Source of the DNA: Rhodovarius lipocyclicus
Lineage (GTDB): Bacteria > Pseudomonadota > Alphaproteobacteria > Acetobacterales > Acetobacteraceae
Length of the DNA: 62,310 nt
Assembly (NCBI RefSeq): GCF_009900765.1
Contig: NZ_JAAABL010000021.1
Coordinates: 1-62,310 of the forward strand
Reading direction: 5' to 3'
Position 1 is the stretch's first letter. Every line of letters starts with the position of its first letter. A program made the position numbers and the translations under genes. Below are positions 9,209 to 18,226 of the stretch, one piece after another. The notes beneath the pieces are model-generated. The model searched no databases. It was not told the DNA's origin and was given only the letters and a program-made list of their open reading frames with translations.

Positions 9209-10089
9209 AGACCATCGACAGCGGCGTGCTGCGCCAAGCCTATGAGGAGCACGGCCCCGCCGGGGGCGAGCCCGTGATCCTGCTGCACGGCTTTCCCTAT
9301 GACCCGCGCTGCTATGACGCGGTGGCGCCGGCGCTGGCGGCGCGCGGCTATCGCGTGATCGTGCCCTATCTGCGCGGCTACGGGCCCACGCGCTTCCTGT
9401 CGGAATCCACGCCGCGCTCCGGCCAGCAGGCGGCATTGGCCTTCGACCTGCTGGCGCTGATGGACGCGCTGGGCATCGAGGCCGCGGCGCTGGCCGGCTA
9501 TGACTGGGGCGGCCGCGCCGCCTGCATCGCCGCCGCCCTGCACCCCGGCCGCGTGCGCTGCCTGGTCACCGGCAATGGCTACAATCTTCAGGACATCCCG
9601 GGCTCCGTCGCGCCCGCGGCGCCCGAGGCCGAGCACCGCCTGTGGTACCAATATTACCTCCACACCCCGCGCGGAGAGGCCGGGCTGCTGGCCGACCGCT
9701 TCGCGCTGTGCCGGCTGCTGTGGAAGCTGTGGTCGCCCAGCTGGCACTTCTCGGCCGAGGACTACGCCCGCAGCGCCCGCAGCTTCGAGAACCCGGATTT
9801 CGTGCCGGTGGTCGTCCAATCCTACCGCCACCGCTTCGGCTACGCGGCGGGCGACCCGGCGCTGGACGCCATGGAAGCCGCGCTGGAGGCCCAGCCCCGC
9901 ATCGCCGTGCCCAGCATCAACCTGTGGGGCGAGGATGACGGCGTGAACCCGCCCGGCGCGGGGGATGGCGCGGCGCACCGTTTCACCGGCCGGTATGAAC
10001 GCCGGCTGCTGCCCGGGGTGGGGCACAATATCCCGCAGGAAGCGCCGGAAGCGGTGGTGGAGGCGCTGGTGGACCTGATGGAAGGATGA
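9205..10089 (+). CDS. Alpha/beta hydrolase, epoxide-hydrolase-like
   Basis: Alpha/beta-fold hydrolase, 294 aa. HGFPYDP (residues 29-33) is the oxyanion-loop motif. The nucleophile elbow is AGYDWGG with an Asp (D100) rather than a Ser, which points to epoxide hydrolases or dehalogenases rather than esterases. A cap domain covers about residues 130-210, and the catalytic His is in GVGHNIPQEAPE near the C-terminus. It is translationally coupled to the upstream MFS gene. Its stop codon lies within the first hairpin of repeat copy 2. Confidence 0.85.
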   Translation: MKTIDSGVLRQAYEEHGPAGGEPVILLHGFPYDPRCYDAVAPALAARGYRVIVPYLRGYGPTRFLSESTPRSGQQAALAFDLLALMDALGIEAAALAGYDWGGRAACIAAALHPGRVRCLVTGNGYNLQDIPGSVAPAAPEAEHRLWYQYYLHTPRGEAGLLADRFALCRLLWKLWSPSWHFSAEDYARSARSFENPDFVPVVVQSYRHRFGYAAGDPALDAMEAALEAQPRIAVPSINLWGEDDGVNPPGAGDGAAHRFTGRYERRLLPGVGHNIPQEAPEAVVEALVDLMEG

Positions 10090-10240
10090 GGGGGCGCTGC
10101 CCCCTCAAACTCCCCCGGCAGGAGCCGAAAGGCCCCTGCACCCCATCAGTTTGGCGCCGGTCCTGCCAACGGTGTTCTCTTTGAATCTTATAATGAAAAT
10201 GGCGCCCCCCGGCGGGGAGCCGAGGGGTGGAACCCCTCGG
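10088..10240 (+). repeat. Composite hairpin repeat, copy 2 (shortened)
   Basis: Contains a GAGGGGGC-GCT-GCCCCCTC stem (10088-10106) that includes the last two bases of the hydrolase stop codon, the GAAA-loop hairpin (10118-10139), the AT-rich core (about 10174-10200) ending in ATGGCGCC, and an outer stem CCGAGGGGT-GGA-ACCCCTCGG (10220-10240). The second half seen in copies 3-6, with the GGCGCC and CAAAGGGTTG hairpins, is missing. It sits between convergent genes: the hydrolase and ftsY. Confidence 0.8.
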
Positions 10241-10252
10241 TCCTGTGGAAGT

Positions 10253-11308
10253 TCAATCCAACCCCATCAGCGACCGCGCGAAGTCCTTGGCCTCGAAGGG
10301 CCGCAGGTCCTCGGCTTTCTCCCCCACCCCCACCATATGCAGCGGGATGGCGAATTCCTGGGCCAGCGCCACCACCACGCCGCCTTTGGCCGAGCCATCC
10401 AGCTTGGTCACCGCGATGCCGGTCACGGCCACCAGTTCCTTGAACACCTTCGCCTGCTGCACGGCGTTCTGGCCGGTGGTGGCGTCCAGCACCAGCAGCA
10501 CGGAATGCGGCGCGGTCTCGTCGATGCGCCGGATCACGCGCACCACCTTGGCCAGTTCCTCCATCAGCGCGGATTTGTTGTGCAGCCGCCCGGCGGTGTC
10601 GATCAGCAGCACGTCCATGGCTTCGTCGCGCGCGCGGGTCAGCGCGTCGAAGGCCAGGCCCGCGGCGTCGGCGCCTTGCTTGGCGGGGGCGACGACGGGG
10701 CAGCCGGTGCGTTCGCCCCAGATCTGCAATTGCTCGACGGCGGCGGCGCGGAAGGTGTCGCCGGCGGCGAACATCACGGATTTGCCCTCGGCGCGCCATT
10801 GCTGGCCCAGCTTGGCGATGGTGGTGGTCTTGCCCACCCCGTTCACGCCGACCACCAGCACCACATGGGGTTTGCGCGCGGGGTCGAGCACCAGCGGCTG
10901 CGCCACCGGGGCCAGGATAGCGGTGATTTCCTCGGCCAGGGCGGCCTTCACCTCCTCGGCGGTCACTTCCTTGCCGAAGCGGTTGCGGCGAAAGTTCTGC
11001 ACGATGCGCTGAGAGGCCGAGACGCCGATATCGGCGACGATCAGGGTTTCTTCCAGCTCCTCCAGCGCCGCGTCATCCAGCTTCCGCTTGGTGAAGACGC
11101 TGGCGATGTTGTCGGTCAGCTGGCGCGTGGTGCGCGTCAGCCCGGCCTTGAGGCGCGAGAAGAAGCCGCGCGGGGCCCCCGGTTCGGGTGCCGGTTCGGG
11201 CTCCGGTTCCGGCATGGGCTCGGGCACCGGCTCGGGCGCGGGGGGCGGCACCTCCGGTGTGGGTTCCGCCTTGCCGGCGATGCGGCTCCAGAGGTCACGC
11301 AGCGCCAT
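10253..11308 (-). CDS. ftsY: Signal recognition particle receptor FtsY
   Basis: SRP receptor GTPase, 351 aa, docking ribosome-SRP complexes to the inner membrane during co-translational insertion. A Pro/Glu-rich acidic linker follows the start, then the four-helix N domain, then the G domain with GVNGVGKTT (P-loop, about residue 155), DTFRAAAVEQL, DTAGRLHN and TKLDGSAKGG. The start is [12 protein letters not shown]; a longer frame to 11374 lies inside mtaB. It overlaps the end of mtaB by 14 bp. The SRP RNA partner is encoded at 33509-33605 in this window. Confidence 0.95.
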   Translation of the reverse strand: MALRDLWSRIAGKAEPTPEVPPPAPEPVPEPMPEPEPEPAPEPGAPRGFFSRLKAGLTRTTRQLTDNIASVFTKRKLDDAALEELEETLIVADIGVSASQRIVQNFRRNRFGKEVTAEEVKAALAEEITAILAPVAQPLVLDPARKPHVVLVVGVNGVGKTTTIAKLGQQWRAEGKSVMFAAGDTFRAAAVEQLQIWGERTGCPVVAPAKQGADAAGLAFDALTRARDEAMDVLLIDTAGRLHNKSALMEELAKVVRVIRRIDETAPHSVLLVLDATTGQNAVQQAKVFKELVAVTGIAVTKLDGSAKGGVVVALAQEFAIPLHMVGVGEKAEDLRPFEAKDFARSLMGLD

Positions 11309-12509
11309 GGGGAATCTCCTCGGCCAGCAGGGTGGCGCCCTCTCGGGCCGTGACGCGCACCGGGCGCAGGGCACCGCGCGGGGCCGTGCCGCGCGTCAGG
11401 CGCAGGCGCAGGCCATGGGCGGTGGTGGCCTCGGTGGCGGTTTCGAAGATGGCCTGCTCCACGGCGCCCAGCCGGGTTTCGGCGAAGGCCTGGGCGCTGG
11501 CGGCGCCGGCCGCGCGCAGCTCGGCGGCGCGGGCGCGCGCCACGGCCACCGGCAGGGCGGGCATGCGCGCCGCGGCCGTGCCCGGCCGGGCGGAATAGGG
11601 GAACACATGCAGCGCCGAGGGCCGTAGCGCCGCCACCAGCGCCAGGTTGGCGGCGTGGGCCGCGTCGTCCTCGGTGGGGAAGCCCGCGATCAGGTCGGCG
11701 CTCAGCGCCATGTCGGGGCGGATGGAGCGCGCGCGATCGGCCAGTGCCTCGGCATCGCCCGCGCCATGGCGGCGGCGCATGCGCTTCAGCATCAGCCCGT
11801 CGGCATGCTGGGCCGACAGGTGCAGGAAGGGCGCCAGCCGCGCCTCATCCCGCCACAGCGCCCACAGCCCTTCCGGGATCGCCGCCGGGTCCAGCGAGGA
11901 CAGGCGCAGCCGCCCCAACCCCGGAATGGCCAGCACCGCGCGGGCCAGATGCGACAGGTCGCGCCCGTCCTCGGCCCAGCTGGCCAGGTCCACGCCGGTC
12001 AGCACGACTTCCGGCTGGCCGCGCGCCACGGCCTGGCGGGCGGCGCCCAGCACCGCCTCCAGGCCCATCCCGCGCGACGGCCCGCGCGCGATGCGGATGA
12101 CGCAGAAGGTGCATTCATGGTCGCAGCCCTGCTGCACCTCCAGAAAGGCGCGGGCGCGGCGGGTGGTGGCGGCGGGCGCCACCGGCATGTCGGGCGCGCC
12201 CCAGGCGGCGGGCGACAGCTTTTCGCTGTTCCCCAGCACCCGCGCCACGCCCGGCAGGGCGGCCCAGGCGGCGGGCGCCAGGGTGGCGGCGCAGCCGGTG
12301 ACGATGATGGGCCGGCCCGGAGCCTCCCGCGCCGCGCGGCGGATGGCCTGGCGCGCCTGGGCCTCGGCCTCGGCGGTGACGGCGCAGGTGTTCACGATCA
12401 GCGCGTCATGCAGCCCCCCGGCGGCGGCCAGCGCGGCCATGGTCTCGGCCTCCGCGCCATTCAGGCGGCAGCCGAGGGCCAGTGTCTCAGGCATCGAGGA
12501 GGGCGGCAT
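11295..12509 (-). CDS. mtaB: tRNA t6A37 methylthiotransferase MtaB
   Basis: Radical SAM methylthiotransferase of about 404 aa. It converts t6A to ms2t6A at position 37 of tRNAs reading ANN codons. The N-terminal MTTase domain begins at [15 protein letters not shown], with conserved Cys in [12 protein letters not shown] and TGCAATL. The radical SAM cluster motif is [11 protein letters not shown] near residues 132-142. A C-terminal TRAM-like segment follows. An alternative ATG at 12494 (MPETLALGC) is possible and would reduce the overlap with dapF. It lies between dapF and ftsY, an order often seen in alphaproteobacteria. Confidence 0.92.
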   Translation of the reverse strand: MPPSSMPETLALGCRLNGAEAETMAALAAAGGLHDALIVNTCAVTAEAEAQARQAIRRAAREAPGRPIIVTGCAATLAPAAWAALPGVARVLGNSEKLSPAAWGAPDMPVAPAATTRRARAFLEVQQGCDHECTFCVIRIARGPSRGMGLEAVLGAARQAVARGQPEVVLTGVDLASWAEDGRDLSHLARAVLAIPGLGRLRLSSLDPAAIPEGLWALWRDEARLAPFLHLSAQHADGLMLKRMRRRHGAGDAEALADRARSIRPDMALSADLIAGFPTEDDAAHAANLALVAALRPSALHVFPYSARPGTAAARMPALPVAVARARAAELRAAGAASAQAFAETRLGAVEQAIFETATEATTAHGLRLRLTRGTAPRGALRPVRVTAREGATLLAEEIPHGAA

Positions 12510-13314
12510 CCAACTCGCCGGTGAAGGAGACGGCGGTGGGGCCTTCCATCAGCACATGGCCGTCCTCGCGCCAGGTGATGGTCAGGGTGCCGCCCGGCAG
12601 TTCCACGGCGGCGCGGCGGCCCGTCAGCCCGCGCCGATGCGCGTTCACCAGCGTGGCGCAGGCGCCCGAGCCGCAGGCCAGCGTCAGCCCCGCGCCCCGT
12701 TCCCACACCCGCAGCACGATGTGCTCCGGCGAGACGACCTGCGCGAAGCCCACATTGGCCCGGTCGGGGAAGATCGCGGCATGTTCCAGAACCGGACCGA
12801 TCCGCTCCAGCGGCAGCGCCCAGGGGTCATCCACAAAGAATGTGGCGTGGGGATTGCCCATGGAGCACGCGGCCGGGTCGCTGACCGGGCCCTCGGACAG
12901 GTCCAGGTGCAGGGTATCCATCTCCCGCGCCAGGGGCACTTCGCGCCAGCCCAGGCGGGCGGGGCCCATGTCGATCTCGATCAGCCCCGGGGCGCTGACG
13001 CGGGCGGGCAGCAGGCCGGAGATGGTCTGGATCACGCCGGTGTCGCGGCCGGTTTCCTCGAACAGGATGCGCGCCACGCAACGGGTGGCGTTGCCGCAGG
13101 CCCCGGCCTCGCTGCCATCGGGGTTCAGGATGCGCATGAACACATCGCCCTGTGGGGCCTTCTCCAGCCGGATGATCTGGTCCGCCCCCACCCCCCGGTT
13201 GCGGTCCGCGAGCCAGCGCGCGCCGGCCTCGGTGATCGGCAGCGGGGTCTCGCGCGCGTCCAGGATGACGAAATCATTCCCGGCGCCATGCATCTTGCGG
13301 AAGGGTGTACGCAT
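12487..13314 (-). CDS. dapF: Diaminopimelate epimerase
   Basis: Converts LL-diaminopimelate to the meso form for lysine and peptidoglycan synthesis, 275 aa in the cytoplasm. It begins [15 protein letters not shown]. The two catalytic cysteines are in [11 protein letters not shown] and [11 protein letters not shown], the thiolate pair of this PLP-independent racemase. The start at [10 protein letters not shown] matches the family; an ATG three codons earlier (13323) is also possible. The much longer open frame to 14415 is a shadow of the opposite-strand lipoprotein and MFS region. It is the first gene of the dapF-mtaB-ftsY run. Confidence 0.96.
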   Translation of the reverse strand: MRTPFRKMHGAGNDFVILDARETPLPITEAGARWLADRNRGVGADQIIRLEKAPQGDVFMRILNPDGSEAGACGNATRCVARILFEETGRDTGVIQTISGLLPARVSAPGLIEIDMGPARLGWREVPLAREMDTLHLDLSEGPVSDPAACSMGNPHATFFVDDPWALPLERIGPVLEHAAIFPDRANVGFAQVVSPEHIVLRVWERGAGLTLACGSGACATLVNAHRRGLTGRRAAVELPGGTLTITWREDGHVLMEGPTAVSFTGELDAALLDA

Positions 13315-13359
13315 ATGCCGCATATAGGATGATGCGGCGGGCCGCGCTATGTGGGGGGC

Positions 13360-14133
13360 ATGAAGCACGCATGCTTGGCGCTGGCCCTGGTGATGCCGTT
13401 GGGCCTGGTGGGATGTGGGACCACCTATTCCGCGAATGAATACGCCGTCCGGGCCGTTCAGCAGGCCAACCGCGTCAACCAGGGCGTGATCGTCGGTTTC
13501 CGAAGAATCGAGATCAGCGCCGAGGGCACGACCGGTGCCGCCGCGGGCGGCGCCGCGGGCGGCGTGCTGGGTGCCGCCGTGGGCGGCAATCGCGTGACGA
13601 ACGCGCTGGGTGCCGTGGGCGGCGCCCTGGTGGGCGGGCTGATCGGTTCCGCCGCCGAGCGGGCCGCCAACAGCAACGATGGCATCGAGTATGTGGTGCG
13701 CAAGACCAATGGCGATCTGGTCAGCGTGACCCAGCGCGACCTGGTGCCCCTGCCGGTCGGCGCGCATGTGCTGGTGATCGAGGGCGCGCAGGCCCGCATC
13801 GTCGCCGACTATACCGTGCCGGCGGAAACCCCGGCCCCCACCGCCGCCCGCGTGGATGGCCCGCGCCGCCGGACCGACCCGGTGCCCGCGCCTGCCCCCG
13901 CCCCCACGCCCGCCCCGGCCGCCGAAACCCCGGCCCCCGCCACGGAACCCGGCGGCCTGCCCGCCGTGGCCGCGCCCGCCCCCGCCCCGGCGGCGGCCGA
14001 GCCCGAAGCGCCCGCCACGCCGAGCGACCCTGGCACCTCGGCCGGCGTGGCCCCGGCGCAGGTGCTGCAGGCCCTGCCGGAATGGCTGCGGAACCAGCCG
14101 GCGATGAGCGTGGTGCCCTCGCTGACCCGATGA
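13360..14133 (+). CDS. SlyB-like glycine-zipper lipoprotein with Pro/Ala tail
   Basis: Outer-membrane lipoprotein candidate, 257 aa. [19 protein letters not shown] is a lipoprotein signal with lipobox LVGC. The following 120 residues resemble SlyB/Pcp: [12 protein letters not shown], then Gly-zipper helices ([29 protein letters not shown]) and a small beta domain [19 protein letters not shown]. Unlike the roughly 155-aa family norm, it continues with about 105 residues very rich in Pro and Ala, ending in a short segment with [13 protein letters not shown]. Transcribed divergently from dapF. An ATG three codons upstream (13351) is possible. Confidence 0.8.
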   Translation: MKHACLALALVMPLGLVGCGTTYSANEYAVRAVQQANRVNQGVIVGFRRIEISAEGTTGAAAGGAAGGVLGAAVGGNRVTNALGAVGGALVGGLIGSAAERAANSNDGIEYVVRKTNGDLVSVTQRDLVPLPVGAHVLVIEGAQARIVADYTVPAETPAPTAARVDGPRRRTDPVPAPAPAPTPAPAAETPAPATEPGGLPAVAAPAPAPAAAEPEAPATPSDPGTSAGVAPAQVLQALPEWLRNQPAMSVVPSLTR

Positions 14134-14135
14134 AG

Positions 14136-15518
14136 TCAGGGGGCCTTCCTGGCCCCCGCGATGCCCGGCAGCAGCCGTGACAGGCTGATCGCGCTGCCGA
14201 GCGCGCCCATCCCGGCCCCGATCCAGATCGCGGCATCGATGCCGCGCTCCGGCGACAGGGACAGGCAAATCGCCACCACCGCCGCCCCCAGCGACTGCCC
14301 GATCAGCCGCGACGCCGCCAGGATGCCGCTGGCGCCGCCGCTTCGGTCGCGGGGCGCGCTGCTCATGATCGCGCGCATGTTGGGCGACTGGAAAAAGCTG
14401 AACCCCACGCCGCACAGCATCAGCCGCCAGGCGATGTCGATGACAGTGGGCTCAGCGGGCAGCAGCGCCAGGGAAGCGAGGCCCAGGGTCACCACGCCCA
14501 GCCCCCCGCCGCCCAGGATTCCGGGCGGGATGCGGTCGCTCAACGGCCCCGCCACCATGGTCAGCACCACCAGCGTCGCGGGCCAGGGGGTGATGAGGAA
14601 GCCCGCCTCCACCTGGCTGTAGCCCAGCCGGAATTGCAGCAGGAAGGGCAGCACCACGAAGGCCAGCCCCTGGATGGTGAAGGCGCAGATCGACGTGGCC
14701 GAGGACAGCGCGAAGACCGGGATGCGGAACAGGTCGATGGCCAGGATCGGCGCGGGGTGCCCGGCCTCCCGCCGCAGCAGGCCCCAGCCGCAGACGGCCG
14801 CCGCCAGCAGCGCCAGGCCCACCGGCAGCCACCCCGACCGGTGCGCGATGCCCGCGATGCCGAACAGCAGGGCGGCGAACATGCCCGCGCACAGCGCCGC
14901 CGACAGGCCGTCGAAGGGCCGAATGTTGCGCTCCGTCGCCGGCAGGTCGCGCCGGGCCAGCGCGATGGAGACCAGCGCCAGCGGCACGCCCATCAGGAAC
15001 AGCCAGGGCCAGCTGAGCACCGACAGGATCGCGGAGGCCGCCGTGGGGCCGACCGAGAAGGCCACGCCCACCACCAGCGCATAGAAGCCCAGCCCGCGCC
15101 CGAGCCGGGAGGGCGGATACAGGGAGCGGATCAGCGCCGGTGTGGTGGCCGAGACCGCCGCGGCACCCACCCCCACCACCGCCCGCGCCCCGGCCAGCAC
15201 CGGCAGGGACCCCGCCAGCCCGCAGCCCAGTGAGCCGAGCGCGAACACCACCAGCCCGATGAAGAAGATGCGCCGGTGGCCATGGATCTCACCCAGCGCC
15301 GCCAGCGGCAGCAGCGCCGCGACCACCGCCAGGTAGTAGCTGTTGACGATCCAGATCGTGCTGGTCGCGCTGGCGCCGATGCCGGCCGCGATGGCCGGCA
15401 GCGCCGTGCTGGTCAGGGAGATGTCGAGGGTGACGATCGCCACGCCGAGCTGCACGGCCAGCAGCGCGGGAAAGGATGTCCGCGCCGCCTGGGCGGCCAT
15501 GGGTGCGTTCATATTCAT
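14136..15518 (-). CDS. DHA2-type MFS exporter
   Basis: Drug:H+ antiporter-like MFS protein, 460 aa, with 12-14 hydrophobic segments. Segment 1 contains the antiporter-type stretch [16 protein letters not shown], and [15 protein letters not shown] is the loop 2-3 motif A equivalent. The family exports drugs or small metabolites at the inner membrane. It is divergent from a LysR regulator (start-to-start about 87 bp), which probably controls it. The substrate is not inferable. Confidence 0.87.
   Translation of the reverse strand: MNMNAPMAAQAARTSFPALLAVQLGVAIVTLDISLTSTALPAIAAGIGASATSTIWIVNSYYLAVVAALLPLAALGEIHGHRRIFFIGLVVFALGSLGCGLAGSLPVLAGARAVVGVGAAAVSATTPALIRSLYPPSRLGRGLGFYALVVGVAFSVGPTAASAILSVLSWPWLFLMGVPLALVSIALARRDLPATERNIRPFDGLSAALCAGMFAALLFGIAGIAHRSGWLPVGLALLAAAVCGWGLLRREAGHPAPILAIDLFRIPVFALSSATSICAFTIQGLAFVVLPFLLQFRLGYSQVEAGFLITPWPATLVVLTMVAGPLSDRIPPGILGGGGLGVVTLGLASLALLPAEPTVIDIAWRLMLCGVGFSFFQSPNMRAIMSSAPRDRSGGASGILAASRLIGQSLGAAVVAICLSLSPERGIDAAIWIGAGMGALGSAISLSRLLPGIAGARKAP
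14139..14157. terminator. Hairpin between convergent genes
   Basis: Perfect GGGGGCC / GGCCCCC stem (7 bp, loop TTCCT) placed just after the lipoprotein stop codon and spanning the last codons of the convergent MFS gene. No T-tract follows, so it may be a weak or factor-assisted terminator for both strands. Confidence 0.45.
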
Positions 15519-15604
15519 GATGAGCCGATGGTAGGTCCATCAATCCAGCAGGGAAAATTCTAAAATCTCTTATGTTCGATGAGGCACAATCATACATTGG
15601 CGCC

Positions 15605-16477
15605 ATGTCGCTCCGAGCCCTCCGCACCCTGCGGGCCATCGCCCGCCACGGTTCCTTCGGCCGCGCGGGTGAGGCGGTGGGGCTGACCCAATCCGCCGTC
15701 AGCCTGCAGGTGAAGACGCTGGAGGAGGAATTCGCCGTCCAGCTCTTCGACCGGTCCCGCCGCCTGCCCGTGTTCACCGAGGCGGGCCGGATCGTGCTGG
15801 CGAAGGCGGAGGAGGTGCTGGCCCTGTACGACCGCATCCCCGAGGCGCTGAGCGACGAGCGCTCCCTGGCCGGGCGCCTCAGGGTGGGCGCGATGCCGAG
15901 CGTGCTGTCGGGCATCCTGCCCGATGCGCTGGTGGTGCTGAACCGCGCCCATCCGCGCATCCGCATCCATGTCTCCTACGGGCTGTCCGGTGAGCTGGCG
16001 CACCAGGTCGCGTCCGGCGAGCTGGATGTCGCCATGACGTTGGAACCCGCGCGGCCGCACCCGGCGAACCAGTTCTGGTCGCCGCTGTATGAGAACCGCT
16101 TCTGGGTGATCGTCCCGCCCGCCCTGGCCCGGCAGGACATCCGCAAGCTGCTGGCGGAGCAGCCCTTCATCCGGCTGGACAGCCGGGCCTGGTCGGGCCG
16201 CCCGATCGAGCGCGAATTGAGGCGCCTGCGCATTGATGTGCGGGAGGAAATGGTGCTGGGCAGCCCGGAGACGATCATCCGGATGGTCCAGAAGGGGCTG
16301 GGCATCTCCATCCTCTCGCTGTCCGAGGAATTGCGGGCGGAGCTGCCCCTCGCCTGCCTGCCCTTCGGAGAGCCGCAGCTGACCCGCCGGATCGGACTGC
16401 TGGAGCGCCAGGAGCGCGGCAAGAAAGCCCTGGTGGAGGCGCTGGCGCAGGCGGTGGCGGAGGCCATGCGCCAGTAG
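15605..16477 (+). CDS. LysR-family transcriptional regulator
   Basis: LysR-type regulator, 290 aa. The winged helix-turn-helix occupies residues about 1-60 (LRTLRAIARHGSFGRAGEAV then LTQSAVSLQVKTLEEEF), followed by a periplasmic-binding-like effector domain from about residue 90. The start MSLRALRTLR matches the family; a longer frame begins at 15572. It is divergent from the DHA2-type MFS gene, with an AT-rich intergenic stretch (15555-15600) likely holding the binding site. The inducer is unknown. Confidence 0.9.
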   Translation: MSLRALRTLRAIARHGSFGRAGEAVGLTQSAVSLQVKTLEEEFAVQLFDRSRRLPVFTEAGRIVLAKAEEVLALYDRIPEALSDERSLAGRLRVGAMPSVLSGILPDALVVLNRAHPRIRIHVSYGLSGELAHQVASGELDVAMTLEPARPHPANQFWSPLYENRFWVIVPPALARQDIRKLLAEQPFIRLDSRAWSGRPIERELRRLRIDVREEMVLGSPETIIRMVQKGLGISILSLSEELRAELPLACLPFGEPQLTRRIGLLERQERGKKALVEALAQAVAEAMRQ

Positions 16478-16485
16478 CCCCGCCT

Positions 16486-17427
16486 TTACTCCGGCTGCAC
16501 CCCCAGCTGCCGCAGGATATCCCGGTAGGCCTCGTATTCCGACTGCACGAAGGCCGCGAATTCCCGGCGCGGCACATAGCGCACGACCATCCGCGCGGTC
16601 TGCGCCACCCGCCGCACGGGCTCCTGCTCCATGCCTTCCCGGCACAGCTGTTCCAGCCGGTTCAGCACTGGCTCCGGCGTGCCAGCGGGGGCGTAGATTC
16701 CCACCTGGCTGAATTGCAGCGCGTCGATGCCCTGCTGGCGCATGGTCGGCACGTCGGGGAAGTCCGGGTGGCGGTTCTCGCTGAACACGCCCAGCAGCCG
16801 CATCCGGCCCGACAGGATGAACTCGCTGGCGGAGGACACGACGGTGGTCGAGAAATCCAGCCGCCCGGCCAGGGTCTCGTTCAGGTGCGGCGGGTCGCCG
16901 CGGAAGGGCAGGTGGGTGAACTCCACCCCCGTCGCCTTCTGGATGCGCCACACCCCCAGGAAGGGCAGGCTGTTCGGCCCGGCGCTGCCGAAGGTCAGGT
17001 TCCGCTGCCGCCCGGCCGCCACGATATCCGCGATGGAGCGGAAGGGGCTGTCGTCGCGCACCACCACGCCGATCACGTTCTCATGCGTGCCGCAGACGGG
17101 GGCGAAATTCGCGGGGCCGATGCCCAAGTTGCGCACCATGTGCGGCTGCACGGTGATGGCGGTCATGGGCGTCAGCGCCAGGGTGCGGCCATCGGCGGGG
17201 GCGCTGGCCAGGGCGCGCATGCCCACCACGCCGGAGCCGCCGTCGCGGTTCGTCACCACCACGCTGGCCCCGGTCTGGCGGGACCAGTAATCGCCCAGCA
17301 TGCGCATCATCACGTCCGTGTTGCCCGGGGAGTAGGGGCTGATCAGCGTGATCGGGCTTTCGGGGCGCCATTCCTGCGCTGTGGCGGGGGATGCCGCCAG
17401 CAGCGCCGCGAGGATCAACCGGCGCAT
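16486..17427 (-). CDS. TctC/Bug-type substrate-binding protein 2
   Basis: Periplasmic Bug receptor, 313 aa, with signal peptide MRRLILAALLAASPATAQE. Family features are WRPESPITLISPYSPGNTD, VVTNRDGGSGVVGMRALA and THLPFRGDPPHL. It is the last gene of a minus-strand set with a cyclase and a fumarylacetoacetase-like gene; 5 bp separate it from the cyclase stop. No TctAB partners are present. It presumably delivers the substrate of the two enzymes (inference). It is convergent with the LysR gene, 8 bp away. Confidence 0.9.
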   Translation of the reverse strand: MRRLILAALLAASPATAQEWRPESPITLISPYSPGNTDVMMRMLGDYWSRQTGASVVVTNRDGGSGVVGMRALASAPADGRTLALTPMTAITVQPHMVRNLGIGPANFAPVCGTHENVIGVVVRDDSPFRSIADIVAAGRQRNLTFGSAGPNSLPFLGVWRIQKATGVEFTHLPFRGDPPHLNETLAGRLDFSTTVVSSASEFILSGRMRLLGVFSENRHPDFPDVPTMRQQGIDALQFSQVGIYAPAGTPEPVLNRLEQLCREGMEQEPVRRVAQTARMVVRYVPRREFAAFVQSEYEAYRDILRQLGVQPE

Positions 17428-17432
17428 CGGCG

Positions 17433-18218
17433 TCACTCCTCGATGATCGCCACGGCGCGGACCCAGCCGGCCGAGGCGCGATGGATCTTCACCGGGAAGG
17501 CCGCGACCGTGAAGCCGGTGCTGGGCAGGGCCTCCAGGTTCGACAGCTTCTCGATGTGGGAGTAGCCGATCTCCCGCCCCGCGCGGTGGCCTTCCCAGAT
17601 CAGCGCGGGGTCGCCGCCCGCCTCGATGCGGCGCTTGGTGGCGGAGAAGGGGGCATCCCAGCTCCAGCCATCCGTGCCTACCAGGCGCACGCCGCGTTCC
17701 AGCAGCCACAGCGTGGCGGCCTTGCCCATGCCGCAGCCGGCGTCGATGTAGTCGTCCTCGCCATAGCGGCTGCCGGCGCGGGTGTTCACCACCACGATGT
17801 CCAACGGCTTCAGGCTGTGGCCGATCCGGGCCAGCTCCTCCTCCACCTCCTGCGGCTGCACCACGTGGCCGTCGGGCTTGTGGCGGAAATCCAGCTTCAC
17901 CCCAGGGTTGAAGCACCATTCCAGCGGCACCTCGTCGATGCGCAGGGACGGGCGGCCGCCGGGCACCAGCGCCTCATCCTGGCGGGAGAAGTAGTGATAC
18001 GGCGCGTCCATATGCGTGCCGTTGTGGGTGGACAGGTCGATGCGCTCGACGGCGGCGTATTCGCCCTCCGGCAGGGCGGAGACGGGCACGCCCATGTAGT
18101 CGGCCATCTTGGGCGCGGTCATGTGGTGGTCGAAATACTGGATCTTGGGTTCGCTGCCCGGCGGGTCCGACTTGATGCCGGATTTCAGGGCGCAGGAAAT
18201 GTCGATGATGCGGCGCAT
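17433..18218 (-). CDS. Cyclase-family metal hydrolase
   Basis: Cyclase (kynurenine formamidase-like) family protein, 261 aa. The metal-binding motif STHNGTHMDAPYHYF (HxGTHxDxPxH) is near residues 65-80, and VVVNTRAGSRYGEDDYIDAG and LVGTDGWSWDAP are further family regions. Members hydrolyse amide or lactone bonds in aromatic and polyketide catabolism. The start is the ATG of MRRIIDISCALKSG. It lies between the fumarylacetoacetase-like gene (8 bp upstream) and a Bug receptor, so it likely acts in the same degradative unit. Confidence 0.87.
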   Translation of the reverse strand: MRRIIDISCALKSGIKSDPPGSEPKIQYFDHHMTAPKMADYMGVPVSALPEGEYAAVERIDLSTHNGTHMDAPYHYFSRQDEALVPGGRPSLRIDEVPLEWCFNPGVKLDFRHKPDGHVVQPQEVEEELARIGHSLKPLDIVVVNTRAGSRYGEDDYIDAGCGMGKAATLWLLERGVRLVGTDGWSWDAPFSATKRRIEAGGDPALIWEGHRAGREIGYSHIEKLSNLEALPSTGFTVAAFPVKIHRASAGWVRAVAIIEE

Positions 18219-18226
18219 GGCGGGCC

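Noticed and set aside
13315-14415. Extension of dapF to a 642-aa protein
   Set aside because: The DapF family starts at [11 protein letters not shown]; the extra frame lies opposite the lipoprotein gene and part of the MFS gene and is low complexity.
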